Positions 1 through 7,870 of a stretch of 64,000 nt of DNA are shown here, in pieces. The stretch is taken from NCBI GenBank assembly GCA_044230315.1, contig JBGARJ010000003.1, forward strand, positions 196,906 through 260,905, written 5' to 3'. Below the pieces are notes generated by a model. It was not told the origin of the DNA. It saw only the letters and a list, made by a program, of their open reading frames with translations, and made no database searches. Every line of letters begins with the position of its first letter. Positions within the stretch are counted from its first letter, which is position 1. A program made the translations under genes and the position numbers. The stretch is from M3007 sp044230315 (GTDB lineage: Bacteria > Bacteroidota > Bacteroidia > Chitinophagales > Saprospiraceae).

Positions 1-411
1 ATGGAGCCCCGCACCCTCAAGGCTGCCTACCGCCTCTACTGCGGCAAGGAACTGACCGATGCGCACGACGCGCTGGCCGATGTGCGCGCCACCATCGAGG
101 TGTTCCAGGGGCAATTGACCGCCTACGAAGGGAAAGACTTGCTCGATGAAGAAGGGAACCTGATCCCGGCGCCCATCAAAAACGATATGCAGGCGCTGCA
201 TGATTTCACCAACGACCTCAATTTCCTCGACGCCACCCAAAAGCTCCGCGTACAGCCCGACGGCACCGTGGTCTTCAATTTTGGGAAATACATGGGCCAA
301 TCCGTGCGGGAGGTGTTGGCAAAAGATAAAAACTACTATTACTGGATGCTGGAAAAGGAATTTTCCTCCCAGGTCAAACAGATCATCAAACAGTTCATGC
401 ATGAAAAGTAA
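1..411 (+). CDS. 3'-5' exonuclease, DnaQ-like (C-terminal part, cut by window edge)
   Basis: This is the C-terminal 136 residues of a DEDD-family exonuclease related to the proofreading subunit of DNA polymerase III. The motif HDALADVRAT (residues 22-31) carries the ExoIII His and Asp that close the metal-binding active site. After it comes a short C-terminal module with FGKYMG and YYYWMLEKEF (about residues 95-122), typical of Bacteroidota exonucleases of roughly 250 residues. The first two exonuclease motifs must lie upstream, so the ATG at base 1 is almost certainly an internal methionine. The stop is 3 bases before the next start, suggesting co-transcription with the MbnP-like gene, although no functional link is evident. 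Confidence 0.85.
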   Translation: MEPRTLKAAYRLYCGKELTDAHDALADVRATIEVFQGQLTAYEGKDLLDEEGNLIPAPIKNDMQALHDFTNDLNFLDATQKLRVQPDGTVVFNFGKYMGQSVREVLAKDKNYYYWMLEKEFSSQVKQIIKQFMHEK

Positions 412-414
412 CGC

Positions 415-1227
415 ATGCGTTCATTCTTCTTGTTTCTGATCGTCGTCGCCCTGGCTGCCTGCGCCGAAAAGCGCGAAGCTTGCCTCGATATTGAAGCCAC
501 CAATTTTGACGCGGCGGCGGATAAGAACTGCTGCTGCACCTACCCGAATCTGTTGCTCAAAGTAGCGCCGCAGTTCGGCGCAGCACTTTGGAAGCCCGAT
601 ACCGCCTACGAATACGCTCCGGGGAAATGGTTTCGCCTGCGCCAGGTTGTGTATTACCTGTCCGATTTTCAATTGGTCCGGCAAGGCGTCGCCCTACCCG
701 TATCCGATACGCTATCCCTGCCGGTGTGGGGCAGCGCCGGCGATACCAGCGCGCAGACGCTGACGAACGATATATTGCTCATCCGCCGTTCGGCCGACAG
801 CTACAAAGCCGGCACATTCCGCACCAGCGGCGCGTTTGAATCGTTGCGTTTTCGCGTAGGCTTGCCCGACGCCGCGCAGCGGGCTATCCCCGACCTGGCG
901 CCGTCGGGGCACCCCCTGCGCCAGCAATCCGAAAAATTGTGGTTGGGGCGCGACACCGGCTATGTGGCGTTGCAACTGATCCTGACGCGCGACACCCTGA
1001 GCGGGACGGCTCCGGACACCCTGCGCTTCCACCGCCCCGATTTTGATTATGTAGTGGTCCAAAAGGATAGCACCTTCCGGCATGAAAGCGGGTATGACTT
1101 TATTTTGCAACTGACCGCCGACTACCGGGAGTTGTTTCTGGGTGTGGATTTGTCCAGTGGCGACATTTCGACCTGGAAAGCTCAGATCGCGGCCAACTTG
1201 CCCAAGGCGCTTCGCGTTACACAGTAG
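415..1227 (+). CDS. MbnP family copper-binding lipoprotein (copy 1)
   Basis: Predicted lipoprotein of 270 residues. The signal peptide ends in a lipobox (ALAAC, Cys16), so it should be anchored in the envelope. A Cys-rich N-terminal stretch (ACLDIEATNF, then CCC near residue 40) resembles short calcium-binding-like segments seen in these proteins. The core matches MbnP-family features: a VVYYLSDFQL strand near residue 78 and an LWLGRDTGY motif near residue 177, where the family has a conserved aromatic stretch. Known MbnP proteins bind copper after a Trp is oxidised to kynurenine by the di-haem partner MbnH. A second MbnP-like gene and an MbnH-like gene follow directly, which supports the call. 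Copper binding here is inferred from family and context. Confidence 0.75.
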   Translation: MRSFFLFLIVVALAACAEKREACLDIEATNFDAAADKNCCCTYPNLLLKVAPQFGAALWKPDTAYEYAPGKWFRLRQVVYYLSDFQLVRQGVALPVSDTLSLPVWGSAGDTSAQTLTNDILLIRRSADSYKAGTFRTSGAFESLRFRVGLPDAAQRAIPDLAPSGHPLRQQSEKLWLGRDTGYVALQLILTRDTLSGTAPDTLRFHRPDFDYVVVQKDSTFRHESGYDFILQLTADYRELFLGVDLSSGDISTWKAQIAANLPKALRVTQ

Positions 1228-1418
1228 CGGAAAGCTCCGGTATTCCGAACAGTTTCTAAAAGCCTGCGCCCAGGGTTGGATATCTCCTGGCGAAGGCCAA
1301 GCATCAAATTTTTTTAATACGCCACGGCCTCCTGAACCGGCCATGTCTTATCCCAAATTTAGTGCCCAAGCAATAATCTCCTCCTCCCTTCTTGCCAACC
1401 ATACAAACACATGCGATA

Positions 1419-2186
1419 ATGAAAAATTTACTGTTTTTCGTGCTGCTGACCGGCGTGGCCCTGCTGGGCGGGTGTAAAGACAAATCGGGTCCGGAAGGGC
1501 CCGCTTCCGACATTACGGTCACCTTCAAGGTCCTCTATGACGGCCAGCCCCTGGAAAAATATAAAGCGTACGATTACGATACGTACAAGGTGCAATTTAC
1601 CCGATTCAATACCTTTTTATCCAATATCACCTTGTTTGACGGTTCCACAGATGTGTTGCTGGGCGATGTCGAATGGGTCGATTTTACGCCCGATACGGCG
1701 TCGGGCAACCTGGCCGTCCAGGTGCCGGTCACCTTCAAAAGTGTGCCCGACGGCGCCTATACCGGCATGCGCATCGGATTTGGCGTGCCGGCCAGCCTCA
1801 ATGCCAGGCAGCCGAAAGATTTTCCGACCGGCCATCCGCTCAGCCGGGAAAACGAATACTGGCTGGGCTGGAAAAGCTATATTTTCAGTAAAATCGAGGG
1901 ACAGGTCGACTTGGATAACAACGCTGTGTACGACGCAGGGTTGGTATACCACTGCGGCTCCGATGCGGTGTACCGCACCTACTCGTTCAACGTGCCGCTC
2001 AAAGTGGAAACCGGGGCAAAAGCCACGGTTGAAATCGATCTGAAAAAGATATTCAACCCCGCCGGCACCTGGTTTGACCTGCATCTGCAGGCCAACCAGC
2101 AAACGTCTAACGATGCCGGTAATGTCGTCATTTCCACCGTGTTGGTCAATAACTTTGGCGCGGCTACCACGGTCAGACAGGAATAA
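1419..2186 (+). CDS. MbnP family copper-binding lipoprotein (copy 2)
   Basis: Second MbnP-like lipoprotein, 255 residues from the ATG at 1419. A TTG 27 bases upstream is in frame, but the ATG begins a clear signal peptide ending in LLGGC (Cys19). It shares the family plan with the gene upstream: an FNTFLSNITLF strand near residue 66, a glycine-rich IGFGVP segment near residue 127, and YWLGWKSYIFSKIEG near residue 147, the region where MbnP proteins carry conserved tryptophans. The two paralogues are clearly diverged. It sits 21 bases before the di-haem peroxidase gene, so substrate and modifying enzyme are probably co-expressed. The 190-base gap upstream holds no clear promoter box. Confidence 0.78.
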   Translation: MKNLLFFVLLTGVALLGGCKDKSGPEGPASDITVTFKVLYDGQPLEKYKAYDYDTYKVQFTRFNTFLSNITLFDGSTDVLLGDVEWVDFTPDTASGNLAVQVPVTFKSVPDGAYTGMRIGFGVPASLNARQPKDFPTGHPLSRENEYWLGWKSYIFSKIEGQVDLDNNAVYDAGLVYHCGSDAVYRTYSFNVPLKVETGAKATVEIDLKKIFNPAGTWFDLHLQANQQTSNDAGNVVISTVLVNNFGAATTVRQE

Positions 2187-2207
2187 CCGACTAAACCTTT
2201 CCCGCAT

Positions 2208-3389
2208 ATGAAAAAATCGACTTTGCGCCGCCCCCGGATCGCATTACTCGCCGGAATTCTGGCAACGGGCCTGTTGCTCGCGCCCGCGTGCAAAAAGGAC
2301 AATCCTGCTCCGAACAACGAAGACGCCGACCTGGTCGCCATACCCTATTCCCCCAAACCCTACACCGTGATCAAACCGGCCCATTTCCCGGAAGTGCCGG
2401 TACCGGCCGACAATCCGATCACCGTCGACGGTATCCAACTCGGGCGCCGGTTGTTCTACGATCCCATTTTATCGGCCGACAGCACCCAATCCTGCTCATC
2501 CTGCCACCTGCCTCAGGGCAGTTTTACCGACAACAAAGCCGTGTCGGTAGGGATCGACGGTATTGCCGGCCGGCGAAGCGCCATGAATTTACTCAATGTA
2601 GCCTATGCCACGAACGGCCTGTTCTGGAACGGACGGGTGCAAAGCCTGGAAGAACAGGCCCTCAAACCCGTGGAAGACCCCATCGAGATGCACAACACAT
2701 GGACCAATGTGGTTGACAAACTAAAAGCGCACGCGACATATCCGGCCTATTTCCGCAAGGCCTTCGGAATCACATCGAGGGATCAGATCACCAAGGAGTT
2801 GGCGGCCAGGGCCATTGCGCAGTTCGAACGCACCTTTATCAGCAGCGGGCAATCCAAATTCGACCGCTACCTCGCCGGAGATCCCGATGCGCTCGACGAC
2901 GATGAACTGGATGGCAAACTCATGTTCTTCGACGAAGGCGGCGCGGTGGGCCTGCCCGACGCGCAGTGTTTTCACTGCCACGGCGGCCTGACCCTTACCG
3001 GCAACCAATATTTCAACAACGGACTCGATTCGGTGGCCACGCTCGAAGATTTTGTCGACAAAGGCCGGGGCGAAGTGACGGGCAATCCTTATGACAACGG
3101 CAAATTCCGGGCGCCCACCCTGCGCAACATTGCTTTGTCGGCGCCGTACATGCACGACGGACGTTTTAAAACCCTGGAAGAAGTGCTGGATCACTACAGC
3201 AGCAACGGCAAAGGCGCCCCTAACGAGGACCCGTTTATCCGGCAAGTTGGTTTTCCGATTGCGGGCACCAACCCCGTGCGGTACACGGGCCTTACGCCTG
3301 CGCAAAAACAAGCCGTGCTCAAATTCCTGCACACGCTGACGGATACGACATTTGTACAGAATCCGGATTTTCAAAGCCCGTTCCAGTGA
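2208..3389 (+). CDS. Di-haem cytochrome c peroxidase, MauG/MbnH-like
   Basis: A 393-residue exported c-type cytochrome with two covalent haem sites, CSSCH (residues 96-100) and CFHCH (254-258). It also has the conserved AMNLLNVAY, FWNGRVQSLEEQ (about 140-150), APTLRNIALSAPYMHDGRF (about 302-320) and LDHYSSNGKG segments of the bacterial di-haem peroxidase/MauG superfamily. The N-terminus is a signal peptide, possibly a lipoprotein (APAC, Cys28, an imperfect lipobox). The family either reduces hydrogen peroxide or, in MauG and MbnH, uses a bis-Fe(IV)-like state to oxidise protein side chains. Position directly behind two MbnP-like genes favours the MbnH role of converting a Trp of MbnP to kynurenine. 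An ordinary peroxidase role cannot be excluded. Confidence 0.88.
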   Translation: MKKSTLRRPRIALLAGILATGLLLAPACKKDNPAPNNEDADLVAIPYSPKPYTVIKPAHFPEVPVPADNPITVDGIQLGRRLFYDPILSADSTQSCSSCHLPQGSFTDNKAVSVGIDGIAGRRSAMNLLNVAYATNGLFWNGRVQSLEEQALKPVEDPIEMHNTWTNVVDKLKAHATYPAYFRKAFGITSRDQITKELAARAIAQFERTFISSGQSKFDRYLAGDPDALDDDELDGKLMFFDEGGAVGLPDAQCFHCHGGLTLTGNQYFNNGLDSVATLEDFVDKGRGEVTGNPYDNGKFRAPTLRNIALSAPYMHDGRFKTLEEVLDHYSSNGKGAPNEDPFIRQVGFPIAGTNPVRYTGLTPAQKQAVLKFLHTLTDTTFVQNPDFQSPFQ

Positions 3390-3576
3390 GATTGCCCGGT
3401 CCGGACAGTTTGCTTTCGGGGCCGGAACAGGGGCTGCTCCTTTTGCCTGGAAGTATAAAGTTGGACGAAAAAACCGGTTTTGGCAACCATTGGTCGCCGA
3501 ATGGGTAATTCCACTCGCGTTTCACTATTTTTGGCCTGATTTTTAATACAATATTTTTATAATACACTCTCATCCC

Positions 3577-5538
3577 ATGCGCATTGTCTACCAATTACCG
3601 ATCCTTTTGGTGATGCTGTCTGCTGTTGCCGCCTCGGCACAGATCAGCGAAGGCGGCCACCCGCCCAGCTTTCTCCCGCAAAACGCCGCATTTTTCGACG
3701 CCGTCAGCGCGCCGCCCCTGAAAACCCTGCCTTCCCTCGATGTTGCAAATGCATTTCAGCAGGATATTAAACAACCCGAACAAGGCCGTTTTGCCGCGCC
3801 GCTGCCGGCTGCCGATATCGACCTTGCCACTGACGGCCGCTGGACGGAATTGCCCAATGGCGACCGCGTATGGCGTTGCGCGCTGGAGTCGCCCAAAGCA
3901 AAGGGTCTTCTGTTGATGTTCGATCAATTCCGGCTCCCGCCCGGCAGCCGTTTTTACGCCTACTCCCCCGACAAAGAGCAGGTTTTCGGCGGGTACTCCG
4001 AACGCAGTTGCACGCCCTCCGGGAAATTCCTGATCGGTGTGTTGCCCGGTGACCAGGCGATCCTTGAATATTTTGAACCCCGCGCCGTTAAAGGCCAGGG
4101 CCAGGTACACCTCAACCGCATCGATTACGTGTACGACCCCGCCGGCCTTGTTCCGGGCGGCACGCCCGAAGACTTTGGCCAGTCGCTGGGTTGCAACATC
4201 AATGTGAACTGCACGCAGGGGCAGAACTGGCAAATGGAGAAAAAAGGCGTGGCGCGCATCCTGATGGTTTTTTCGAACGGCGCCGGCTGGTGCACCGGCA
4301 CCCTGATCGCCAATACCGGCGGCACCGGCGATCCCTATTTCCTGACGGCTCACCACTGCCAGTTGATCGGCCAAACGCCGGATTTCAGCATGTGGCGTTT
4401 CGATTTTGATTATGAAGCGCCTACCTGCGCCAACCCGGGCGCCGAACCCACGCCCAAATCGGTACTGGGCTGCCAGCGTATTTCCTATCGCGCCGAAACG
4501 GACTTCATGTTGCTGAAAACCAGCCCCATACCGCTGGCCTATAACCTGTATTTTAACGGCTGGAACCGCACGCCGGCCACCAACGCCCTCGTAACGAGCA
4601 GCACCTTCATTCACCATCCATCGGGCGATATCAAGAAAATTTCCGTTGACCATGACCCGGCGGTCCTACACGACCAGGCAGTCAACTGGGGTGGAGTGTT
4701 TGGCACAAGTGCGGCCTATTCGCACTGGAAAGTGGTGCCCGACGAGGGAATATATCAACCCGGCTCCTCGGGCTGCCCCCTGTTCGACCAGAACAAGCGG
4801 ATCGTTGGGCAATTGCACGGCGGCAATGCCGACCAAAACAACCCTTGCCTCATCCTGAACGCTTATTTCGGTCGCTTCGACTATTCCTGGATACAGGGCT
4901 CTACGCCCGACACCCGGTTGAAAGAGTGGCTCGACCCAGGCAATACGCTTGCGCTTACCCAAAACGGCTACGTGCAACCGCCGGCATCCAAGATCACGAT
5001 CAGCGGGAATATCAAAACCCACTGGGGCGTCAACATGGCCAACGTACAGGTGAACCTCAGCGGCGGCGCGACCCTGAGCACGCGCACCGATGCCTCCGGA
5101 AATTACAGCTTCCCCAACCTGGAATCGGGGCTGTCTTATACCGTCACGCCCGAACGGGACACCAACGATGTAAACGGTGTGACGACCTTCGACCTGTCGC
5201 TGATCAACAAACATGTGCTCGGTTTGAACCCGCTCGACTCGCCCTGGAAAATCCTGGCTGCCGATGCCAACAGCAGCAATTCTGTTTCCACATCGGACAT
5301 CGTGGAAGGGCGCAAGGTCATTCTGGGCCTGAACACGGCGTTCCCCGGCGTGTCCTCTTGGCGGTTTTTCCCGGCCACGATCAATTTCTCCGACCCTTCC
5401 AATCCCTTTAACGGATTTCCGGGTGGGCCGCCGCCGCAATTTCTGCAGTTCACGGCGTTGCAGGAAAACGTAACGGACGCCAATTTCAAAGGCGTGAAAA
5501 TGGGCGACGTGAACAATAATGCCGATTCCAACGGTTGA
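3577..5538 (+). CDS. Secreted trypsin-like serine protease with carboxypeptidase-regulatory-like and dockerin-like C-terminus
   Basis: A 653-residue secreted protease with a signal peptide (residues 1-21, ending ASAQ). After a propeptide-like region of about 200 residues comes a chymotrypsin-fold domain. Its catalytic triad can be read as His260 (TAHHC), Asp309 (AETDFMLLK) and Ser398 (GSSGCP), with GWCTGTLI (238-244) as the preceding strand; the cysteine pattern resembles lysyl endopeptidases. Residues about 473-535 form a carboxypeptidase regulatory-like beta domain. The tail (LINKHVLGLNP, AADANSSNSVS, KMGDVNNNADSNG) looks like the dockerin-like module of many Saprospiraceae secreted proteins. 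No classical T9SS sorting domain is present. A TATTTTTG box at 3526-3533 may be its promoter, although no -33 element is obvious. Confidence 0.88.
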   Translation: MRIVYQLPILLVMLSAVAASAQISEGGHPPSFLPQNAAFFDAVSAPPLKTLPSLDVANAFQQDIKQPEQGRFAAPLPAADIDLATDGRWTELPNGDRVWRCALESPKAKGLLLMFDQFRLPPGSRFYAYSPDKEQVFGGYSERSCTPSGKFLIGVLPGDQAILEYFEPRAVKGQGQVHLNRIDYVYDPAGLVPGGTPEDFGQSLGCNINVNCTQGQNWQMEKKGVARILMVFSNGAGWCTGTLIANTGGTGDPYFLTAHHCQLIGQTPDFSMWRFDFDYEAPTCANPGAEPTPKSVLGCQRISYRAETDFMLLKTSPIPLAYNLYFNGWNRTPATNALVTSSTFIHHPSGDIKKISVDHDPAVLHDQAVNWGGVFGTSAAYSHWKVVPDEGIYQPGSSGCPLFDQNKRIVGQLHGGNADQNNPCLILNAYFGRFDYSWIQGSTPDTRLKEWLDPGNTLALTQNGYVQPPASKITISGNIKTHWGVNMANVQVNLSGGATLSTRTDASGNYSFPNLESGLSYTVTPERDTNDVNGVTTFDLSLINKHVLGLNPLDSPWKILAADANSSNSVSTSDIVEGRKVILGLNTAFPGVSSWRFFPATINFSDPSNPFNGFPGGPPPQFLQFTALQENVTDANFKGVKMGDVNNNADSNG

Positions 5539-5580
5539 TGCAGGCGTACCATGTGAAGGGAAAAAACTACCTTCGCGCCC

Positions 5581-6831
5581 ATGAAAAAGTTTCCCTACGC
5601 GCACACGGTAAAAGAGCGCTTTTTGCGCTACGTTCAAATTGATACGCAGAGCGATCCCGATAGCAAATCGATCCCCAGTACGGAAAAACAAAAAGACCTG
5701 GGCCGCGTCCTGGTCGAGGAATTGCTTGCTATTGGCATTGCCGACGCCCACCTCGACGAATGGGGGTATGTGTATGCCACCATCCCTGCCAACACCGACA
5801 AAAAGGTGCCGGTCATCTGTTTTTGCTCGCACATGGATACCGCGCCCGATTGCTCCGGTGCGGGCGTAAAACCCATCGTGCATGCCCATTATAAGGGACA
5901 GGACCTGGTGTTGCCCGACGACCCGACGGTGGTGATCCGGGAGCGCGAGCATGAAGACCTCAAACACCAGCACGGCAACGACATCATCACTGCCAGCGGC
6001 ACCACTTTGCTGGGCGCCGACAACAAGGCCGGCGTAGCGGCGATCATGGATGCCGCGCAAATCCTGATCCAAAACCCGGAACTAAAGCACGGCAAAATCC
6101 GCATCCTGTTTACCCCGGATGAGGAGATCGGCCGTGGTGTGGACAAAGTGAATATTAAGAAACTCGGCGCCCGCTTCGGGTACACGATCGACGGCGAAAC
6201 AGCCGGCAGCATCGAAGACGAAACGTTCAGCGCCGACGGGGCCCTGATCACCATTCACGGCGTATCGTCGCACCCGGGTTTTGCCAAAGGCAAGATGGAA
6301 CACGCCATGAAAATTGCCGGGAAGATCCTGGCGAAATTGCCCAACAAACTCAGCCCTGAGCATACCGCCGAACGGCAGGGCTTCATCCACCCGGTGCATT
6401 TCGAAGGCGGTTTGGAAAAAGCCACCATCAAACTTATCCTGCGCGATTTCACCGAAGGCGGCCTGAAACGGCATGCCCGCACCCTGCAAAAGATCGTAGA
6501 TGGCGTGCTCCGGGACTATCCAAACTCCCGCGCCGAAGTCAAGATAACCGAACAATACCGCAACATGGGCAAGGTGCTGCGCCGTTATCCGCAAGTGGTG
6601 AACCACGCCCTCGAGGCGTTGCGCCGCGCGGGCTTCGCCCAACCGCTCAAGCGTTCCATCCGCGGCGGCACCGACGGCTCCCGCCTGTCGTTCATGGGGC
6701 TTCCCTGCCCCAACCTCTTCGCCGGCGAGCACGCGTTCCACTCCAAACAGGAATGGGTATCCGTTCAGGACATGGAAAAAGCGGCCGAAACGATCGTGTA
6801 CCTCGCTCAGGTTTGGGAAGAGCGGGGGTGA
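5581..6831 (+). CDS. pepT: Peptidase T (tripeptide aminopeptidase)
   Basis: Cytosolic di-zinc peptidase of the M20 family, 416 residues, close to the usual length (about 410). It releases the N-terminal residue of tripeptides. Visible motifs are HMDTAPD (His84, Asp86), LLGADNKAGVAAIM (bridging Asp near residue 142), FTPDEEIGRG (catalytic and metal-binding Glu pair near residue 180), YTIDGE near residue 202, and GEHAFHSKQE near the C-terminus (metal-binding His). A TACCTTCG box (5568-5575) sits five bases before the ATG, so the mRNA may be leaderless. The stop codon abuts a large repeat array. It may help digest peptides made by secreted proteases such as its upstream neighbour, but it is probably a housekeeping gene. 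Confidence 0.95.
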   Translation: MKKFPYAHTVKERFLRYVQIDTQSDPDSKSIPSTEKQKDLGRVLVEELLAIGIADAHLDEWGYVYATIPANTDKKVPVICFCSHMDTAPDCSGAGVKPIVHAHYKGQDLVLPDDPTVVIREREHEDLKHQHGNDIITASGTTLLGADNKAGVAAIMDAAQILIQNPELKHGKIRILFTPDEEIGRGVDKVNIKKLGARFGYTIDGETAGSIEDETFSADGALITIHGVSSHPGFAKGKMEHAMKIAGKILAKLPNKLSPEHTAERQGFIHPVHFEGGLEKATIKLILRDFTEGGLKRHARTLQKIVDGVLRDYPNSRAEVKITEQYRNMGKVLRRYPQVVNHALEALRRAGFAQPLKRSIRGGTDGSRLSFMGLPCPNLFAGEHAFHSKQEWVSVQDMEKAAETIVYLAQVWEERG

Positions 6832-7040
6832 GGGTTTCAGGGTTTCAAGGGGTTTCAGGGTTTCAAGAGGTTTCAGGGTTTCAGGAGGTTTCAGGAGGTT
6901 TCAGGGTTTCAAGGGGTTTCAGGGTTTCAGGAGGTTTCAGGGTTTCAGGGTTTCAGGAGGTTTCAGGGTTTCAAGGGGTTTCAAAGTCTCAAGGGGTTTC
7001 AAAGTCTCAAGGGGTTTCAAAGTTTCAGGAGGTTTCAGGA
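6832..7040. repeat. Short tandem repeat array, unit GGTTTCA plus 1-4 bases
   Basis: About 25 imperfect units of GGTTTCA separated by G, GG, AGG, AAGG or AAAG, starting at the base after the pepT stop. It drifts to GGTTTCAAAGTCTCAAG towards its right end. An open reading frame of Val/Ser/Gly/Phe/Gln repeats runs through it but has no start signal or family, so it is not called as a gene. A shorter array with the complementary unit (TTGAAACCTC) lies at 7220-7273. The rest of 7041-7315 holds a possible promoter at 7139-7146 and nothing else recognised. Confidence 0.9.
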
Positions 7041-7138
7041 GTGGGCAGATAGTTTCCCGACCGCAATTGCCCGTTTGAGTTTTTTACATTAAATCATCTC
7101 AGATAGTGACTGCTGCCTGGCATCTGGGTGGATTCCCC

Positions 7139-7146
7139 TACCTTTG
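7139..7146 (+). promoter_or_regulatory. Candidate -7 promoter element (TACCTTTG)
   Basis: TACCTTTG matches the Bacteroidota sigma -7 consensus TAnnTTTG. No clear TTG -33 element lies 17-22 bases upstream. It would drive the coiled-coil gene at 7316 with a leader of roughly 165 bases containing the TTGAAACC repeats. Confidence 0.45.
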
Positions 7147-7219
7147 CACAACGTTTAAGTACCCTTAGGCTCTGACCCCTGGCTGAAGCCTGAAAAGCCC
7201 TCTTGACCTTGAACTCTTG

Positions 7220-7273
7220 TGAAACCTCTTGAAACCTTGGAAACCTCTTGAAACCCTGAAACCTCTTGAAACC
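7220..7273 (+). repeat. Leader tandem repeat, unit TTGAAACCTC
   Basis: Five imperfect copies of TTGAAACC spaced by CTC, TTGG or CTG, in the predicted 5' leader of the gene at 7316. The unit is the reverse complement of the unit of the larger array at 6832-7040, so the two could pair in DNA or RNA across about 180 bases. Confidence 0.75.
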
Positions 7274-7315
7274 ACAAACCCTGCCCCCCTACCATTCGTT
7301 CACAGTTCAAAAACC

Positions 7316-7757
7316 ATGATTATGGAAGAGAAGAATAAAATGCAGGATCTGATGGATTCCGCCAAGGAAATGGCCGAAAAAGCAGCGGAACAACTGGATC
7401 ATCTGAAAGATACGGCCGGTGAAAAACTGGGCCAATTGAAAGATGTAGCCGGTGAAAAACTGGCGGAATGGAGCGACAAAGCCGAAAAGATGGCTGCCGA
7501 AGCCCGCGAAGAAGCAGCTGCGAGCGGCGGAACTCAAGGCTGCCCGTGAAAAAATGGCCGCCCATGAAGGCGGGGCCTTGGGCTTCCTGTCCGATAAAGC
7601 CCGTGAGATCATGGGCGAGGTAAATGAAGCCGCCGATGCTGCTGAAAAGGGCAAAGATTTTTGGGAAAAAGCCAAAGATTTTGTGGCCGAGAAGGCCGAT
7701 CAGGTCAAGCAGGCTGTGCGCCCCGAAGATGCAGCACCACCCGAAAAAGAGGCCTGA
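7316..7757 (+). pseudogene. Lysine/alanine-rich coiled-coil protein, interrupted by a frameshift
   Basis: Two overlapping open frames make one sensible protein of about 147 residues only if the frame moves forward by one base near 7511-7530. The first part (from ATG 7316, or 7322) reads MIMEEKNKMQ then heptad-like LDHLKDTAGEKLGQLK, ending at a stop at 7547-7549. The second resumes AELKAAREKM and continues through GFLSDKAREIMGEV to EDAAPPEKEA at 7757. Composition is Lys/Glu/Ala with no membrane segment, resembling YtxH/LEA-like or phasin-like helical proteins; no function is assigned. The break is either a real frameshift mutation or a one-base sequencing error in the repetitive GCAGCTGCGAGCGGCGG stretch. 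No slippery site typical of programmed +1 shifts is apparent. Confidence 0.7.
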
Positions 7758-7775
7758 CCTGTTTCGCGTGATTCT

Positions 7776-7841
7776 CCAGGCGGGTAAACAAAACGCCGGG
7801 CAAGTCGTACGACCTGCCCGGCGTTTTGTTTACCCGCCTGG
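7776..7841. terminator. Long near-perfect palindrome, bidirectional terminator
   Basis: Arms of 33 bases (7776-7808 and 7809-7841) pair with a single mismatch and essentially no loop. The outer part is GGCGGGTAAACAAAACGCC. It lies between the converging 3' ends of the coiled-coil gene and the transaldolase gene, and could end transcription on both strands (TTTTGTTT on one, AAACAAAA on the other). Confidence 0.75.
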
Positions 7842-7870
7842 GCGATTCACCGGTTGTATTACCGGGGCGG

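Noticed and set aside
6832..7040. CRISPR-like array
   Set aside because: Units are 8-11 bases with no unique spacers of 25-40 bases, and no cas genes are near.
6753..7052. Open frame of Val/Ser/Gly/Phe/Gln repeats across the GGTTTCA array
   Set aside because: It is a by-product of the tandem repeat, overlaps the pepT 3' end out of frame and has no start signal or family.
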